64,000 nucleotides of DNA. It comes from Paracoccus methylovorus. GTDB lineage: Bacteria > Pseudomonadota > Alphaproteobacteria > Rhodobacterales > Rhodobacteraceae. Positions 7,631 to 17,230 of the stretch are shown one piece after another. The notes under the pieces were generated by a model. The model did no database searches and had not been told where the DNA came from. It saw nothing but the letters and a program-made list of their open reading frames with translations. Numbering within the stretch: position 1 is the stretch's first letter; each line of letters opens with the position of its first letter. Made by a program: the position numbers and the translations under genes. Location of the stretch: positions 401,501-465,500 of the forward strand of contig NZ_CP070371.1 in the NCBI RefSeq assembly GCF_016919705.1, written 5' to 3'.

Positions 7631-9151
7631 ATGAAAGCGCAAAACCCTGTTGCGGTGCTGATCTGTGGCGCCGGTGCGTCGGGTCTTACCCTGGCGGTCG
7701 ATCTGGCCCGTCGTGGCGTGGCCTTCCGCATCATCGAGAAGATGGACCAGCCCTTCGCCGGCTCGCGGGGCAAGGGCATCCAGCCGCGGACGCAGGAAGT
7801 GTTCGCGGATCTGGGCGTCCTCGACCGTGTGGTGGCGGCAGGCGGTATCTACCCGTCGATGCGGGAATATCGCGCGGATGGCACCTGGATCGAGAAAGAC
7901 ATGGCTGAGCGGCATGACCCGACGCCCGCCGAGCCCTATCAGATCGCGCTGATGGTTCCCCAGTTCCTGACGGAGCGGGTGCTACGCGAGCGTCTGGCCG
8001 AGCTTGGCCACCGCGTGGAGTTCGGCACCGAACTCGTCGGGTTCGAGCAGGACGAGAAGGGCGTCACCGCGCGGCTGGTGGGTCCGGATGGCGAGGAGAC
8101 CTTAACCGCCCGCTATCTCGTCGGCGCCGATGGTGGCCGCAGCTTCGTGCGGCGCACGCTTGGGGTGGAGTTCCCCGGCAAGACGCTGGGCGTGCGCGCC
8201 ATCGTCGCCGATGTCGCGTTGACCGGCCTTGGACGCGATGCCTGGCATCAGTTCAACGATGGCGACATGCAGCGGATGGTGGCGATCTGCCCGCTTGCCG
8301 GGACCGACCTGTTCCAACTTCAGGCGCCCATCCCGCCGGAGGGCGAAGCCGATCTCTCTGCCAAGGCGCTGGAGGGAATGATACTGGATCGGACAGGCCG
8401 CAGCGATATCCGGGTGCATTCCGTGGCCTGGGCTTCCGCCTATGCCATGAACGCGCGGCTCGCCGAATGCTACCGGGTCGGCCGGGCGTTCCTGGTGGGG
8501 GACGCCGCCCATATCCATCCGCCGACCGGCGGTCAGGGCCTGAACACCAGCGTGCAGGATGCCTGGAACCTCGGGTGGAAGCTGGCAGCCGTGCTGCATG
8601 GCGCGCCGGATGGGCTGCTCGACACCTACGAGGCGGAGCGGCGCCCGGTGGCCGAAGCGATGCTGGGGCTTGCGACCGGCCTTCTTGACGCGATGAAACG
8701 CGGAATGACGCGGCGCGGCCGCGAGACCCGCCAGCTCGACATCGGATACCCCGAGTCGCCGCTGGCCCTCGATCCCTCCGGACGGCCCGGTATCCTGCTC
8801 GCCGGGGATCGCGCGCCCGACGCTCCGCTACGCGGCGCTGCTGGACTGTCCCGCCGCCTGTTCGACCTGTTCAGCGGCCCTCACTGGACGCTGATCGGCT
8901 TCGAGGCTGAGCGCGACATCATTGCGCCGAGAGGCGGGCTGCACATCCACCGGGTCGGCCCCGGCCAGGAGTTTGAGGACGAGGACGGCCACCTGCACGC
9001 CGCCTATGGCCTGGCACCCGGCGAATGGGTGCTGGTGCGTCCCGACGGCTATGTCGCCGCGATCGTGTCCATGCAAGATGTGGCTCTTTTGGAGAGTTTC
9101 CTTGCCGAGGTAGGAGTGGCGGGAGCACGCTCTGGAGACCTGAAATCGTAG
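7631..9151 (+). CDS. FAD-dependent aromatic monooxygenase (PheA/TfdB family)
   Basis: 506 residues. The ADP-binding motif GAGASG lies at residues 13-18, the region SRGKGIQPRTQEVFADLG matches the flavin hydroxylase pattern, and GDAAHIHPPTGGQG followed by NTSVQDAWNLGWKL is the second FAD motif. The C-terminal thioredoxin-like domain typical of phenol-hydroxylase-type enzymes is present (FDLFSGPHWTLIGFE ... YVAAIVSM). The reaction expected is NADPH-dependent ring hydroxylation, or antibiotic inactivation as in rifampicin or tetracycline monooxygenases. Control by operator 6 and the linked MFS pumps favours a resistance or detoxification role. Start ATG 7631 follows GGAGAG. The substrate cannot be told from sequence. 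Confidence 0.9.
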   Translation: MKAQNPVAVLICGAGASGLTLAVDLARRGVAFRIIEKMDQPFAGSRGKGIQPRTQEVFADLGVLDRVVAAGGIYPSMREYRADGTWIEKDMAERHDPTPAEPYQIALMVPQFLTERVLRERLAELGHRVEFGTELVGFEQDEKGVTARLVGPDGEETLTARYLVGADGGRSFVRRTLGVEFPGKTLGVRAIVADVALTGLGRDAWHQFNDGDMQRMVAICPLAGTDLFQLQAPIPPEGEADLSAKALEGMILDRTGRSDIRVHSVAWASAYAMNARLAECYRVGRAFLVGDAAHIHPPTGGQGLNTSVQDAWNLGWKLAAVLHGAPDGLLDTYEAERRPVAEAMLGLATGLLDAMKRGMTRRGRETRQLDIGYPESPLALDPSGRPGILLAGDRAPDAPLRGAAGLSRRLFDLFSGPHWTLIGFEAERDIIAPRGGLHIHRVGPGQEFEDEDGHLHAAYGLAPGEWVLVRPDGYVAAIVSMQDVALLESFLAEVGVAGARSGDLKS

Positions 9152-9328
9152 CCCCGTGATCTGTTGACATTGATCGCTTGAAATTCAGTTCATGCTGGTG
9201 GTTTCGAGCGCAAATATGGGCGTTTGCCTACGCGGCTGTTCGAAATATCTCTCGAAGTATTTCTGGCTCAACCTGGCGGAGCATGGGAAAGATGAGAGTG
9301 CTTGGTGGCAAGTGAAGATGGTTGTCCG
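9152..9328. other. Intergenic DNA, no gene supported
   Basis: Between the monooxygenase stop and the 147-bp repeat. A short plus-strand frame exists here but has no homology I recognise and runs into the repeat and terminator, so it is not called. It may be degenerate island-end sequence. Confidence 0.4.
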
Positions 9329-9475
9329 CCCCCGCAACCAGAAAACACAAAGATATCAGCGTGTTAAGCCTCCCTCGGGAGGCTTTTTGCATTTGGGCTT
9401 CCTGAAGCCCGGAAGCATATCGGAAGCAATCGATCGGAAACCACAGCGGGAAATCGGCGGTGTCACATTGCCGTG
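9329..9475 (+). repeat. Imperfect direct repeat, left copy (island-end / att-like)
   Basis: CCCCCGCAACCAGAAA is followed by AGATATCAGCG, a GCCTCCCTCGGGAGGC hairpin, GCATTTG, GGAAGCATATCGGAAGCA, CGGAAACCAC and GTCACATTGCCGTGAT. The same blocks in the same order and orientation occur at 58588-58733, where they follow a tRNA-fMet 3' half. Here only the acceptor-end CCCCGCAACCA survives, without the T-arm. Seen: the repeat. Inferred: an integration-site remnant bounding the intervening 49 kb. Confidence 0.7.
9366..9388 (+). terminator. Rho-independent terminator-like hairpin
   Basis: AGCCTCCCTCGGGAGGCTTTTTG: a GC-rich stem with a small loop followed by five T. It is part of the 147-bp repeat and is conserved with two stem changes in the right copy. 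Confidence 0.65.
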
Positions 9476-9516
9476 ATTAATGGCTTGCCGTCGCTTGATC
9501 CATATCCGCCACTAGG

Positions 9517-9702
9517 CTCTTGAGCTACTCCTTCTCGTCCACGAGCCGCGTTAGCGGCTTGCCGTCGGGCAAAACAATGCCGACAAACTTCGCCTTCGGC
9601 TTGTAGAGTGCGGCGAGGCTCAACTCGTGCTTTCGGCAGACCGGCCCCCCCATTCTTTGATCATCCCGATAATCTGCGTCTCGGTGAAACTGCTTTCATG
9701 TC
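9517..9702 (-). pseudogene. IS3-family OrfA remnant
   Basis: Minus strand from ATG 9702: with a one-base frame correction it reads SSFTETQIIGMIKEW, matching the start of IS3-family OrfA (RFTExQIIGxIKE). After a gap it gives YKPKAKFVGI, LVDEKE, a stop, and LKSLVADMDQAT, which aligns to the OrfA region normally read as KAKFGGM...LEDENAKLKKLLAD. No OrfB is present. It is a frameshifted, decayed IS fragment just inside the left island repeat. Confidence 0.6.
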
Positions 9703-9890
9703 ATCCGCTCCCTCTCGGATGTCCCGCAAGCTCTACGTCGCAGCGAAGGAGCTTCTGGGGGTAGGTCAGCATGCAGAGAGAGCAAAGACATAGAATTATA
9801 AAATAGTGATAACAATATAAATATATTGACCATTTTGGGGTGGGCATCTAGCATCAAGTTAACTGAAAGCTCGGCGCAGGGAGAATAGAG
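9703..9890. promoter_or_regulatory. AT-rich leader of the catabolic operon
   Basis: A strongly AT-rich block at about 9785-9840, in an otherwise GC-rich sequence, lies directly before the first gene of the operon, followed by GGGAGAATAGAG and a TTG start. The likely promoter and IclR operator region, but I cannot assign exact -35/-10 or operator boxes. Confidence 0.35.
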
Positions 9891-11918
9891 TTGCCCGCAC
9901 CTCTCACCGATACTGACATCGAATTTCTTGTGAGTTCTTACGAGCGGATGTACCGCATCCGTCAGTTCGAGCAGTCTGCGCTTGATCTTAGCACCAGCAA
10001 GGAAGCTCTTATCGCGGGGTCGGTGCATCTGTGCGCCGGTCAGGAAGCGGTGCCTGTCGGTGCAATGGCCGCACTCGGCCCGTGTGATCGCGTTATCGCA
10101 ACTTATAGAGGTCATGGCTGGGCGTTAGAAACGGGCGTTCCCGCCCAAGAATTTTTTGCTGAGCTTTGCCACCGTAAGGCAGGTGTGAATGGTGGACGAA
10201 GTGGCTCTGCCCTGGTCACCGCGCCGAATCAGCGTTTTATCGGTGAAAACTCTATAGTCGGTGCGGGCGGGCCGATTGCCTGTGGCATCGCCCTGGCGGC
10301 AAAGATGGAGGGCGCGGACCGCGTCTGCCTTGTGACATTCGGTGACGGGGCCACCAGCCAGGGCGCTCTGCATGAGGCTTTCGTCTTCGCCGCCGCCTAT
10401 AAGCTTCCCGTGATCTTCGTCTGTGAAAACAATGGTTGGTCAGAGATGACCCCGACGCTTTCAATCACGGGGCTCGACCGTCTGGCCCGGCGCGCGAATG
10501 GCTATGGCATGGCATCCGCCACGATTGACGGCACCGACCCGATGGCGGTCAAGGACAGCATTGCCCTTGCGCGGGCGGCTGTGCTTGGCGGCAAGGGGCC
10601 TGCGCTGATCGAATGCCGGGTGCCGCGGCTCTGGGGGCATTACAACCGCGATATCGAGCATTACCGGCCGAAATCCGACCGTGAAGACAGCCGCGCCCGC
10701 GATCCGCTGGCGCTGCTGGAGGCCCGGCTCTGCGCTCTCGGTGCCAGCAGCGCGGAAGAGCTGGCGATTCTGCGGGGGCGGCTCGACCGTGACTGGAGCG
10801 CGGTTCTGGACACTGTGAAAGCCATGCCGCTGCCCGATGCCGCCTCTGCCGCAGATCATGTTGTGGCACCGATCCCCGCCGCCCCGTCCGCGCCGGATCA
10901 GCAGGGGGAGAGCCGCGAGATCACCTATATCCAGGCTGTGAATGAGGCCCTGAAGCGCGAGCTGACCGAGCACTCCGAAGTGATGGTTTTTGGCGAAGAT
11001 GTCGGCCATGCAGGGGGGATCTTCGGTGCAACCCGCTATCTGCAAAGGGATTTTGGCGCGGAGAGGGTCTTTGACACCCCGATTGCCGAAGCCGCGATTC
11101 TGGGGTCGGCGGTCGGGCTGGCGCTCGAAGGCAAGCGGCCTGTGGTGGAAATCATGTGGGCCGATTTCCTGCTGGTGGCGCTGGATCAGATCATAAATCA
11201 GGCCGCGAATATCCGCTATCTGACGCGCGGCACCCGGACTGCGCCGATTGTCGTGCGCGTTCAGCAGGGCGCGACGCCCGGCTCCACCGCGCAGCATTCA
11301 CAATCGCTGGAGGCGATGCTGGCCCATGTGCCGGGCCTGCGGGTGGGGCTGCCGTCGACAGCCGATGACGCCTATCACATGCTGCGCGCCGCAATACATG
11401 GCGCGGATCCGACCGTCATCATCGAATCCCGTGCCCTTTATCAGCGTACAGGGACGGTCTGGCCGGATGCTGCGCGTCAGGCCACCGCAGGGGCGACCCT
11501 GCGCCGCGCGGGGACGAGCGTGACCCTGCTCGGCTGGGGCGCAGTCATGCCCGCGGTCGAGGCTGCCGCCGATGCCCTGGCCGAGAATTGCATCGACGTT
11601 TCTGTTCTGGATCTGCGCTGGCTGTCACCGGTGGACTGGGGTCAGCTCTGCGCCACCGTTTCCGCAACGGGCGGTCGCGTCGTGGTGGTGCATGAGGCCA
11701 ATTTGACCGGCGGTTTCGGCGCGGAAATCGTCGCCGGGCTGGCGGAACGGCTGGGACCAGGGGCGCTCTCTTTCCGCCGGGTCGCGACGCCGGATGTGCG
11801 GATGCCGGCTTCGCCGGTCCTTCAGGCCGCGCTGCTGCCCGATGCGGCAAAGATCATGGCCGCCGCGAAGGATCTTCTGCAGTCGAATCTCCTGCCCCAG
11901 AACGAGGAATATGTCTGA
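9891..11918 (+). CDS. Fused alpha-beta E1 component of a 2-oxoacid/acetoin-type dehydrogenase
   Basis: 675 residues from a TTG start with GGGAGA seven bases upstream. The alpha-like half (to about 310) has GSVHLCAGQEAVPVGA, TYRGHGWAL and the thiamine-diphosphate motif GDGATSQGALHEAF (from residue 151) ending in CENNGW. The beta-like half (from about 345) has EITYIQAVNEALKREL, VFGEDVGHAGGIFG, FDTPIAEAAILGSAVG and a transketolase C-terminal domain. Such enzymes decarboxylate a 2-oxoacid or cleave acetoin on ThDP and pass the acyl group to a lipoyl E2. No E2 or E3 gene is nearby, so it must borrow these or use another acceptor. It starts an operon with IclR, RidA and an aminotransferase; the 2-oxoacid may arise by transamination. 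Confidence 0.85.
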   Translation: MPAPLTDTDIEFLVSSYERMYRIRQFEQSALDLSTSKEALIAGSVHLCAGQEAVPVGAMAALGPCDRVIATYRGHGWALETGVPAQEFFAELCHRKAGVNGGRSGSALVTAPNQRFIGENSIVGAGGPIACGIALAAKMEGADRVCLVTFGDGATSQGALHEAFVFAAAYKLPVIFVCENNGWSEMTPTLSITGLDRLARRANGYGMASATIDGTDPMAVKDSIALARAAVLGGKGPALIECRVPRLWGHYNRDIEHYRPKSDREDSRARDPLALLEARLCALGASSAEELAILRGRLDRDWSAVLDTVKAMPLPDAASAADHVVAPIPAAPSAPDQQGESREITYIQAVNEALKRELTEHSEVMVFGEDVGHAGGIFGATRYLQRDFGAERVFDTPIAEAAILGSAVGLALEGKRPVVEIMWADFLLVALDQIINQAANIRYLTRGTRTAPIVVRVQQGATPGSTAQHSQSLEAMLAHVPGLRVGLPSTADDAYHMLRAAIHGADPTVIIESRALYQRTGTVWPDAARQATAGATLRRAGTSVTLLGWGAVMPAVEAAADALAENCIDVSVLDLRWLSPVDWGQLCATVSATGGRVVVVHEANLTGGFGAEIVAGLAERLGPGALSFRRVATPDVRMPASPVLQAALLPDAAKIMAAAKDLLQSNLLPQNEEYV

Positions 11919-12673
11919 TGACCGGCAGCAAAGAGAAAAGCGGACGTCTCCAGATCAACTCCGTGGTGCGCGGGGTCAATATCCTGACCGCCATCGCGCG
12001 CAGCGATCAGGGGCTGAGCGTGCGCGAAATTGCCGAGGCCATTGGGGTTGAGCGGCAGACGGCCTATCATCTGGTACATACGCTTGAAGATACAGGATTT
12101 ATTGCTCGCGATGATCAGCGTAATTACCGCCTTGGCCTGCGGGTCGGGGCGCTCGCCGAGGCTTTTGGCCGACAGTTTTCTGCCCCTGATTATATGCTAC
12201 CGCTGGTGCGCGGTTTGGCCACGGAAACCGGCGAGACCTGCTATGTCGTCGGCTGGTGGCAGGGCGAGATCGTGATCATCGAGGTGGCCGCTGGTGCCAA
12301 TGCGATCCGCGCAGCCGAGATGCCGCATGGCCAGTATCTGCATGCCCATGCGCGGGCAGCGGGCAAGGTGCTACTCGCTTATGCGGCCACGGCCCGCATG
12401 GCGGAATATCTGCTTAATCATCAGCCGCTGGCAAAGCTGACCGAGAATACCATGACCGATTTCAAATCCCTCCAGGCCGAATTCACCCGTATCCGGGCCG
12501 AGGGCATCGGTTATGACAATGAGGAATTCGCCCGCGGTACTTCCTGCATGGCGATGCCGCTGGAAGCTGGCACCGCCCCCTATGCTCTGGCCTTGTCCGC
12601 ACCAACCGAGCGCTTTCATGCCTTCCGTGAAACCTACCAGCAGAAACTGGCCGCGCTGGTTCAGCGCAACTGA
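11918..12673 (+). CDS. IclR-family transcriptional regulator
   Basis: 251 residues; the ATG overlaps the stop of the E1 gene by one base. The N-terminal winged helix reads SVVRGVNILTAIARSDQGLS, then VREIAEAIGVERQTAYHLVH and FIARDDQRNYRLGLRVG. The C-terminal effector domain has GETCYVVGWWQGEIV, HAHARAAGKVLLAY and YDNEEFARGTSCMAMPL, matching the IclR ligand domain. Its place inside the operon suggests autoregulation and control of the whole cluster by a pathway intermediate. Whether it activates or represses cannot be told. Confidence 0.92.
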   Translation: MTGSKEKSGRLQINSVVRGVNILTAIARSDQGLSVREIAEAIGVERQTAYHLVHTLEDTGFIARDDQRNYRLGLRVGALAEAFGRQFSAPDYMLPLVRGLATETGETCYVVGWWQGEIVIIEVAAGANAIRAAEMPHGQYLHAHARAAGKVLLAYAATARMAEYLLNHQPLAKLTENTMTDFKSLQAEFTRIRAEGIGYDNEEFARGTSCMAMPLEAGTAPYALALSAPTERFHAFRETYQQKLAALVQRN

Positions 12674-12685
12674 GAGACAGATCCC

Positions 12686-13084
12686 ATGACCATCACGCTT
12701 TTTGATTGTAAGGATGTCGCCGCCGCTTTCGGGAATTACGCGCATGGCGTGGTCATTCCGCCAAGTGCCGTCACCATCCATCTGGCCGGTCAGGTCGGGG
12801 TGCGCCCGGATGGCACGATCCCCGGTGATGCGGGAGAACAGACCCGCATCATCTTCGAGAATTTCAGGATTATCCTAGAAAGCCGGGGCTTTGCTTTCAG
12901 CGACATCGTCAAAATGAACTACTTTGTTGTCGAGGCTGAAGATCTCCCTGCAATCCGTGCGGTGCGAGACAGTCTGATCCCCGCGCCCTTTCCAGCGGCC
13001 TCTCTGGTGTTGGTCAAGGCGCTCGGGCGGCCAGAATGGAAACTCGAGATCGAATGTATTGCGGCCCGGACCGGGGCGGAATGA
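12686..13084 (+). CDS. RidA/YjgF-family enamine/imine deaminase
   Basis: 132 residues, the normal size of the family: TIHLAGQVGVRPDGTIPGD, EQTRIIFENFRIILESRGFAF, FSDIVKMNYFVVEAEDLP, PAASLVLVKALGRPEWKLEIE. The Arg of the canonical substrate-binding motif R(V/I)A is not clear here; the strand reads LVKALGRPEWKLEIECIAAR. RidA proteins hydrolyse reactive enamine/imine intermediates made by PLP enzymes, which fits the aminotransferase gene that starts at its stop codon. It starts 12 bases after the IclR gene. An alternative role as a dedicated catabolic hydrolase (as in hydantoin or pyrimidine pathways) is possible. Confidence 0.88.
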   Translation: MTITLFDCKDVAAAFGNYAHGVVIPPSAVTIHLAGQVGVRPDGTIPGDAGEQTRIIFENFRIILESRGFAFSDIVKMNYFVVEAEDLPAIRAVRDSLIPAPFPAASLVLVKALGRPEWKLEIECIAARTGAE

Positions 13085-14472
13085 TGCGCAATTCTCTGGC
13101 CCATACCGATCTGAACTGCCTGCTGCATCCCCAGACCGACCCCGCCGCGCTGGTGGCGCAGGGGCCGCTGATCCTCGAAAGTGGCGATGGCGTTTTTGTC
13201 ACTGACAGCAGCGGGCGCAGCTATCTGGAGGGGATGTCCAGCCTCTGGTGTGCTTCCCTTGGCTTCAATGAGCCGCGTCTGGCCCGCGCGGCGGCTGATC
13301 AGATCAGCCGCCTTGGTACTTACCACACTTTTAACCGGCGCTCGAATCCGGCGGTGATCGAACTGGCGGAGCGGCTTCTGGCGTTGTCTCCGATGCCGGA
13401 TGGCAAGGCGTTGTTCGCCAATTCCGGCTCGGAAGCGGTCGATACGATGATCAAGCTGGCCTGGCTCTACCATAGCGGGCGCGGTGCGCCAGAAAGGCGC
13501 AAGATCATCAGCCGCCGCCGCGCCTATCATGGCAGCACCGTTCTCGGGGCGACGCTCAGCGGGCTGCCCTCGATGCGTGGTGCCTTTGCCTGGCCGGATC
13601 CGGGCGTGATTTTTGCCGAGGCGCCCCATTTCTACACCTGCGCAGAAGCGGGCGAGAGCGAGGAGGCCTTCGTCGACCGACTGGTGGCCGAAGTCGCGGC
13701 TCTCATCGCCGCCGAGGGGGCTGGCAGCATTGCGGCCATGATCGCAGAACCGGTCATGGGGGCGGGCGGCGTCATAATCCCCCCTTCCGGCTATTTCCCG
13801 AAACTGGCGGAGCTGCTGCGCGAGAAAGGTATCTTGCTGCTCAGCGATGAGGTGATCTGTGGCTTCGGACGCACCGGTGAATGGTTCGGCTGCCAGACCT
13901 TCGGCTTTCGGCCCGATATGATGAGCGTCGCCAAGGCGCTGTCTTCGGGATATCAGCCGATCGGGGCAACCTTGCTGACCGCGGAGATCCACGATGTGGT
14001 CAGCGCCGAAGCCAGCCGTCTGGGCGTGCTTGGCCACGGCTTCACCTATGCCGGGCATCCCGTCACCAGCGCGGTCGCGCTTGAGACGCTGAAGATCTAC
14101 GAGGAAATGGATCTGCTGGCACAGGTTCGGGCGCGGGCACCGGCCTTTCTTGACCATATCAACGCGCTGGCTGGGCATCCGCTTGTGGGCGAGGCCCGCG
14201 CTGTCGGCCTGATCGGTGCAGTGGAACTGGTTGCGGATCGCGCCACGCGCCGACCCTTCGCGTCAGAAGCCGGTATCGGCGCGCGTCTGGTCACGCTGGC
14301 ACTGGATCAAGGTCTGATTGTTCGCAATCTGGGCGACGCCATAGCCATTTGCCCGCCGCTGATCGTCACGACAGCCGAACTGGAGCTACTTTTCAACCGC
14401 CTGCGACAGGCGCTGGATGCTCTGGCCCTTGAAACCGCCGCGAGCCAGGTGGAGGACCGGCATGATCAGTGA
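13081..14472 (+). CDS. Class III (omega-amino acid) aminotransferase
   Basis: About 463 residues from ATG 13081 or the adjacent ATG 13084, overlapping the RidA stop. PLP-enzyme features in order: GMSSLWCASLGFN, TFNRRSNPAVIELAERL, ANSGSEAVDTMIKLA (phosphate-binding GSEA), RRAYHGSTVLGATLSG, AEPVMGAGGVIIPPSGYF, LLSDEVICGFGRTGEWF (Asp binding the pyridine N) and SVAKALSSGYQPIGA (Schiff-base Lys). These identify an omega-amino-acid:pyruvate-type transaminase. It probably removes the terminal amino group from an amine released by the amidases. The 3' end overlaps the amidase gene by 11 bases. Confidence 0.92.
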   Translation: MMRNSLAHTDLNCLLHPQTDPAALVAQGPLILESGDGVFVTDSSGRSYLEGMSSLWCASLGFNEPRLARAAADQISRLGTYHTFNRRSNPAVIELAERLLALSPMPDGKALFANSGSEAVDTMIKLAWLYHSGRGAPERRKIISRRRAYHGSTVLGATLSGLPSMRGAFAWPDPGVIFAEAPHFYTCAEAGESEEAFVDRLVAEVAALIAAEGAGSIAAMIAEPVMGAGGVIIPPSGYFPKLAELLREKGILLLSDEVICGFGRTGEWFGCQTFGFRPDMMSVAKALSSGYQPIGATLLTAEIHDVVSAEASRLGVLGHGFTYAGHPVTSAVALETLKIYEEMDLLAQVRARAPAFLDHINALAGHPLVGEARAVGLIGAVELVADRATRRPFASEAGIGARLVTLALDQGLIVRNLGDAIAICPPLIVTTAELELLFNRLRQALDALALETAASQVEDRHDQ

Positions 14473-15889
14473 CATTCTTGATCTCGATGCGACAGCGCAG
14501 GCTGCGGCCGTCGCGAAGGGCGATGTCAGCGCGGCAGAGCTGGCCCGCGCCGCGATTGCGAGGATCGAGGCCGGGGAGCCCGTGCTCAATGCGGTGACGC
14601 AGCGCTTTTTCGATCAGGCGCTCGATATGGCATCAGCCGATCTGCCGCCGGGGCCGTTTCGCGGCGTGCCCTTTCTGGTGAAGGACTTTTACTGCCATAT
14701 GGCGGGAACCCCGACCACCGGCAGCGCAAAGCTGCTGGAGCACAACTTGATCGACCATGACAGCGCACTGATGGCTCGCTATCGCCAGGCGGGGTTTGTG
14801 ACGCTCGGCAAGACCAATGTGCCGGAAATGGTCACCATGGGCACGACCGAGCCGGTCTGGCGCGGCCCCACGCGTAACCCCTGGAATACCGGTCATACGC
14901 CGGGCGGGTCTTCGGGTGGCTCGGCGGCGGCGGTCGCGGCGGGATATGTCGCGGTGGCCCATGCCAATGATGGCGCCGGATCCATCCGCATCCCGGCCTC
15001 ATGCTGCGGTCTCTTCGGGCTGAAGCCTTCGCGGGCCCGGGTCACGCTCGGGCCGGATGTTGGCGAGGCCATCGGTGGCATCACGGCGGAACATGTGGTT
15101 TCGCGATCCGTGCGGGACAGTGCGGCGGTGCTCGACGCCACCGCCGGAGCCCTGCCGGGAGACCCCTATATCGCCCCCGAGCCGCCGGAAGGCTTCCTTG
15201 CCGCCATCGCCAGACCGCGCAAGGGGCTGCGGATCGGCCTGACGCTCGATGCGCCGGACGGCACCAGCGCCGCGCCGGAATGTCAAGCTGCGGCTCTGCG
15301 GGCGGCGGTGCTCTTGCGTGATCTTGGTCATCAGGTCGAGGAGGTCACGTTGCCCTTCGACGGCGCCGCCTTCCGCGCGGCGCTCTCCACCTTCTGGCCG
15401 ATGACCGTGACCCGGGGCCTCAGCGCGATTGCGGAGGCCCGGGACGCGGACCCCGAAGTTCTGTTGCGCGAGCTTGAGCCCTTTAACCAGCATCTCTTCG
15501 CTCTTGGGATCTCGCGCCGGGCGGTAGATTACATCCGGGATCTTGTGATCTTTCAGGGAATGGCGCGGGCCATGGGGCAGTTCTTTGCCACACAGGATAT
15601 CTGGCTTTCGCCGGTCCTGCCCTTCACGCCGCCCCGGCTTGGCTATTTTGATGCGGGTGTCCTGGGCGGGGAAACGGCCTGGAACCGGGTGCTCGACTCC
15701 TTCATGTTCACTGCGCCCGCCAATGTCACCGGCCTGCCTTCTGCCAGCTTGCCGATGACCGTGTCGAATGAGGGGCTTCCCATAGGCATCCAGTTGACGG
15801 CGAAGCTGAATGACGAAGCGCTCATCTTCAACCTCGCAGCGCAGCTTGAAGCCGCAAACCCCTGGGCGATGCCTAGGCACAAGATCTAA
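14462..15889 (+). CDS. Amidase signature enzyme 1
   Basis: 475 residues. The amidase-signature Ser-Ser-Lys triad is visible: the Lys in [14 protein letters not shown], the first Ser in [14 protein letters not shown] and the nucleophile in [20 protein letters not shown]. It probably hydrolyses a carboxamide or cyclic-amide-derived substrate imported by the ABC transporter encoded next. No signal peptide is seen, so it acts in the cytoplasm. Start ATG 14462 lies inside the aminotransferase 3' end. The operon carries a second, distinct amidase at 20629-22050. Confidence 0.9.
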   Translation: MISDILDLDATAQAAAVAKGDVSAAELARAAIARIEAGEPVLNAVTQRFFDQALDMASADLPPGPFRGVPFLVKDFYCHMAGTPTTGSAKLLEHNLIDHDSALMARYRQAGFVTLGKTNVPEMVTMGTTEPVWRGPTRNPWNTGHTPGGSSGGSAAAVAAGYVAVAHANDGAGSIRIPASCCGLFGLKPSRARVTLGPDVGEAIGGITAEHVVSRSVRDSAAVLDATAGALPGDPYIAPEPPEGFLAAIARPRKGLRIGLTLDAPDGTSAAPECQAAALRAAVLLRDLGHQVEEVTLPFDGAAFRAALSTFWPMTVTRGLSAIAEARDADPEVLLRELEPFNQHLFALGISRRAVDYIRDLVIFQGMARAMGQFFATQDIWLSPVLPFTPPRLGYFDAGVLGGETAWNRVLDSFMFTAPANVTGLPSASLPMTVSNEGLPIGIQLTAKLNDEALIFNLAAQLEAANPWAMPRHKI

Positions 15890-15920
15890 ACAAAAACCAA
15901 ACACAACAGGGAGTTACAAC

Positions 15921-17228
15921 ATGGGTCATCGCATCCATCGGAGAGGCATGCTTAAAGGGTCGGCCTGGCTGGCCGGGGCTGCCGCAGTCTTGTCGGGCGC
16001 GAATGCCGCCCGGGCAGAGGCCTCGGGCGAGCCGGTCCCCATTGGTCAGGCTGCGCCGCTGACCGATTTCGCCGCCGCTGACGGCGTGGAATTCCGCAAC
16101 GGGCTGATCATGGCCTGCGACGAGATCAACGCGCTTGGCGGCATTCTTGGCCGCCCGCTGGAGCCGCATTTCGAAGACACGAAACAGATGGGCGACGCAA
16201 CCAATGTGCAGGCCGTGCAGCGCCTGATCGACCGCTACGGCGTTCATGCCGTGATCAACGGCTATAATACCGGATCGGGGTCTGCAGTGCAGGACGCTAT
16301 TGCGGATGCCGGCATCATCTATATGCACAATGACACCTCCAGTGGGCATGGGGTGCTGATCGGCTCTGACCCGGAGCGCTATTTCGGTTCCTTCCAGACC
16401 GATCCGTCGGAAACATGGTATGGCTCGGGCCTGCTGAAGTTTCTATCCTCCCTGACCGATGGCGGAACATTCGCGCCCGCCAACCGCAAACTGGCGATCA
16501 TTCTTTCAGCGGGGACCTATTCCTCGAACATTGCCAATGTGGTGCGAGAGGGCGCGGCGGAGCTTGGCTGGGAGGTCAGCCTCTATGAGACTGTAAATGT
16601 GCCGATTTCGGAATGGGGGCCAACGCTGTCCAAGCTGCGCCAGGACCCGCCCGGCGTGATCGTGGTCACGCACTATTTCCCGGCTGATTTGGCGCAGTTC
16701 ATGGTTCAGTTCATGACCAATCCGACGCCGAGCCTGATCTATATGCAATATGGCCCCTCGGTGAAATCCTTCCGCGACATCGCCGGACCGGCCGCCGCAG
16801 GGGTAGTCTTCTCGACCGTGATCGGCGCGCTGCAGGACGAGATCGGCCTTGATTTCGAAGCCCGCTACAAGGCGCGTTTTGGCGATGACGCGGGGCATAA
16901 TTCCGGGGTCCAGTCCTATAATGCGGCTTGGATCTGGGCGGCTGCGGCGGCACTCGCCGGTGGCTCCGGTGCCCCGGGGGAGGAGGAGCAGAACCGCAAA
17001 GTGGCCGAACGCATCCGGGCGATGATTCACCGTGGCCCGAACGGCACGACACGTTTCATGCCCGGCGAGCAGGCTGCGGCCTCTTATCCGGGCGGCACGG
17101 ATGATCCTTCGCTTGGGATGCCACATCAGTTCCTGCAGATCCAGGACCATACTGCAGAGCCGGTCCTGATCGCCCCTTGGCCCTATGCAAAGGCCGGTTT
17201 CATCACGCCGCCCTGGATCAGGGGGTGA
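15921..17228 (+). CDS. ABC transporter substrate-binding protein (branched-chain/amide type)
   Basis: 435 residues with a Tat-like signal (HRRGMLKGSAWLAGAAAVL, cleavage near ANAARA). The mature part starts VPIGQAAPLTDFAAADG and belongs to the periplasmic-binding-protein type 1 fold used by LivJ, AmiC and FmdD: GLIMACDEINALGGILGRPL, VQAVQRLIDRYGVHAVINGY, DPSETWYGSGLLKFL. It begins a complete importer (17.2-20.6 kb). The start at 15921 is preceded by ACAGGGAG. The ligand is unknown; flanking amidases suggest an amide or ureide, as known for related FmdD/AmiC proteins, rather than leucine. Confidence 0.88.
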   Translation: MGHRIHRRGMLKGSAWLAGAAAVLSGANAARAEASGEPVPIGQAAPLTDFAAADGVEFRNGLIMACDEINALGGILGRPLEPHFEDTKQMGDATNVQAVQRLIDRYGVHAVINGYNTGSGSAVQDAIADAGIIYMHNDTSSGHGVLIGSDPERYFGSFQTDPSETWYGSGLLKFLSSLTDGGTFAPANRKLAIILSAGTYSSNIANVVREGAAELGWEVSLYETVNVPISEWGPTLSKLRQDPPGVIVVTHYFPADLAQFMVQFMTNPTPSLIYMQYGPSVKSFRDIAGPAAAGVVFSTVIGALQDEIGLDFEARYKARFGDDAGHNSGVQSYNAAWIWAAAAALAGGSGAPGEEEQNRKVAERIRAMIHRGPNGTTRFMPGEQAAASYPGGTDDPSLGMPHQFLQIQDHTAEPVLIAPWPYAKAGFITPPWIRG

Positions 17229-17230
17229 GA

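Noticed and set aside
9192..9476. Plus-strand frame of 94 codons over the left repeat
   Set aside because: The part conserved with 58.6 kb is conserved as DNA (repeat and terminator), and the frame crosses a terminator hairpin, so it is not coding.
12919..14178. Minus-strand frame of about 420 codons
   Set aside because: Antisense of the aminotransferase gene; no motif on this strand, whereas the plus strand has every PLP landmark.
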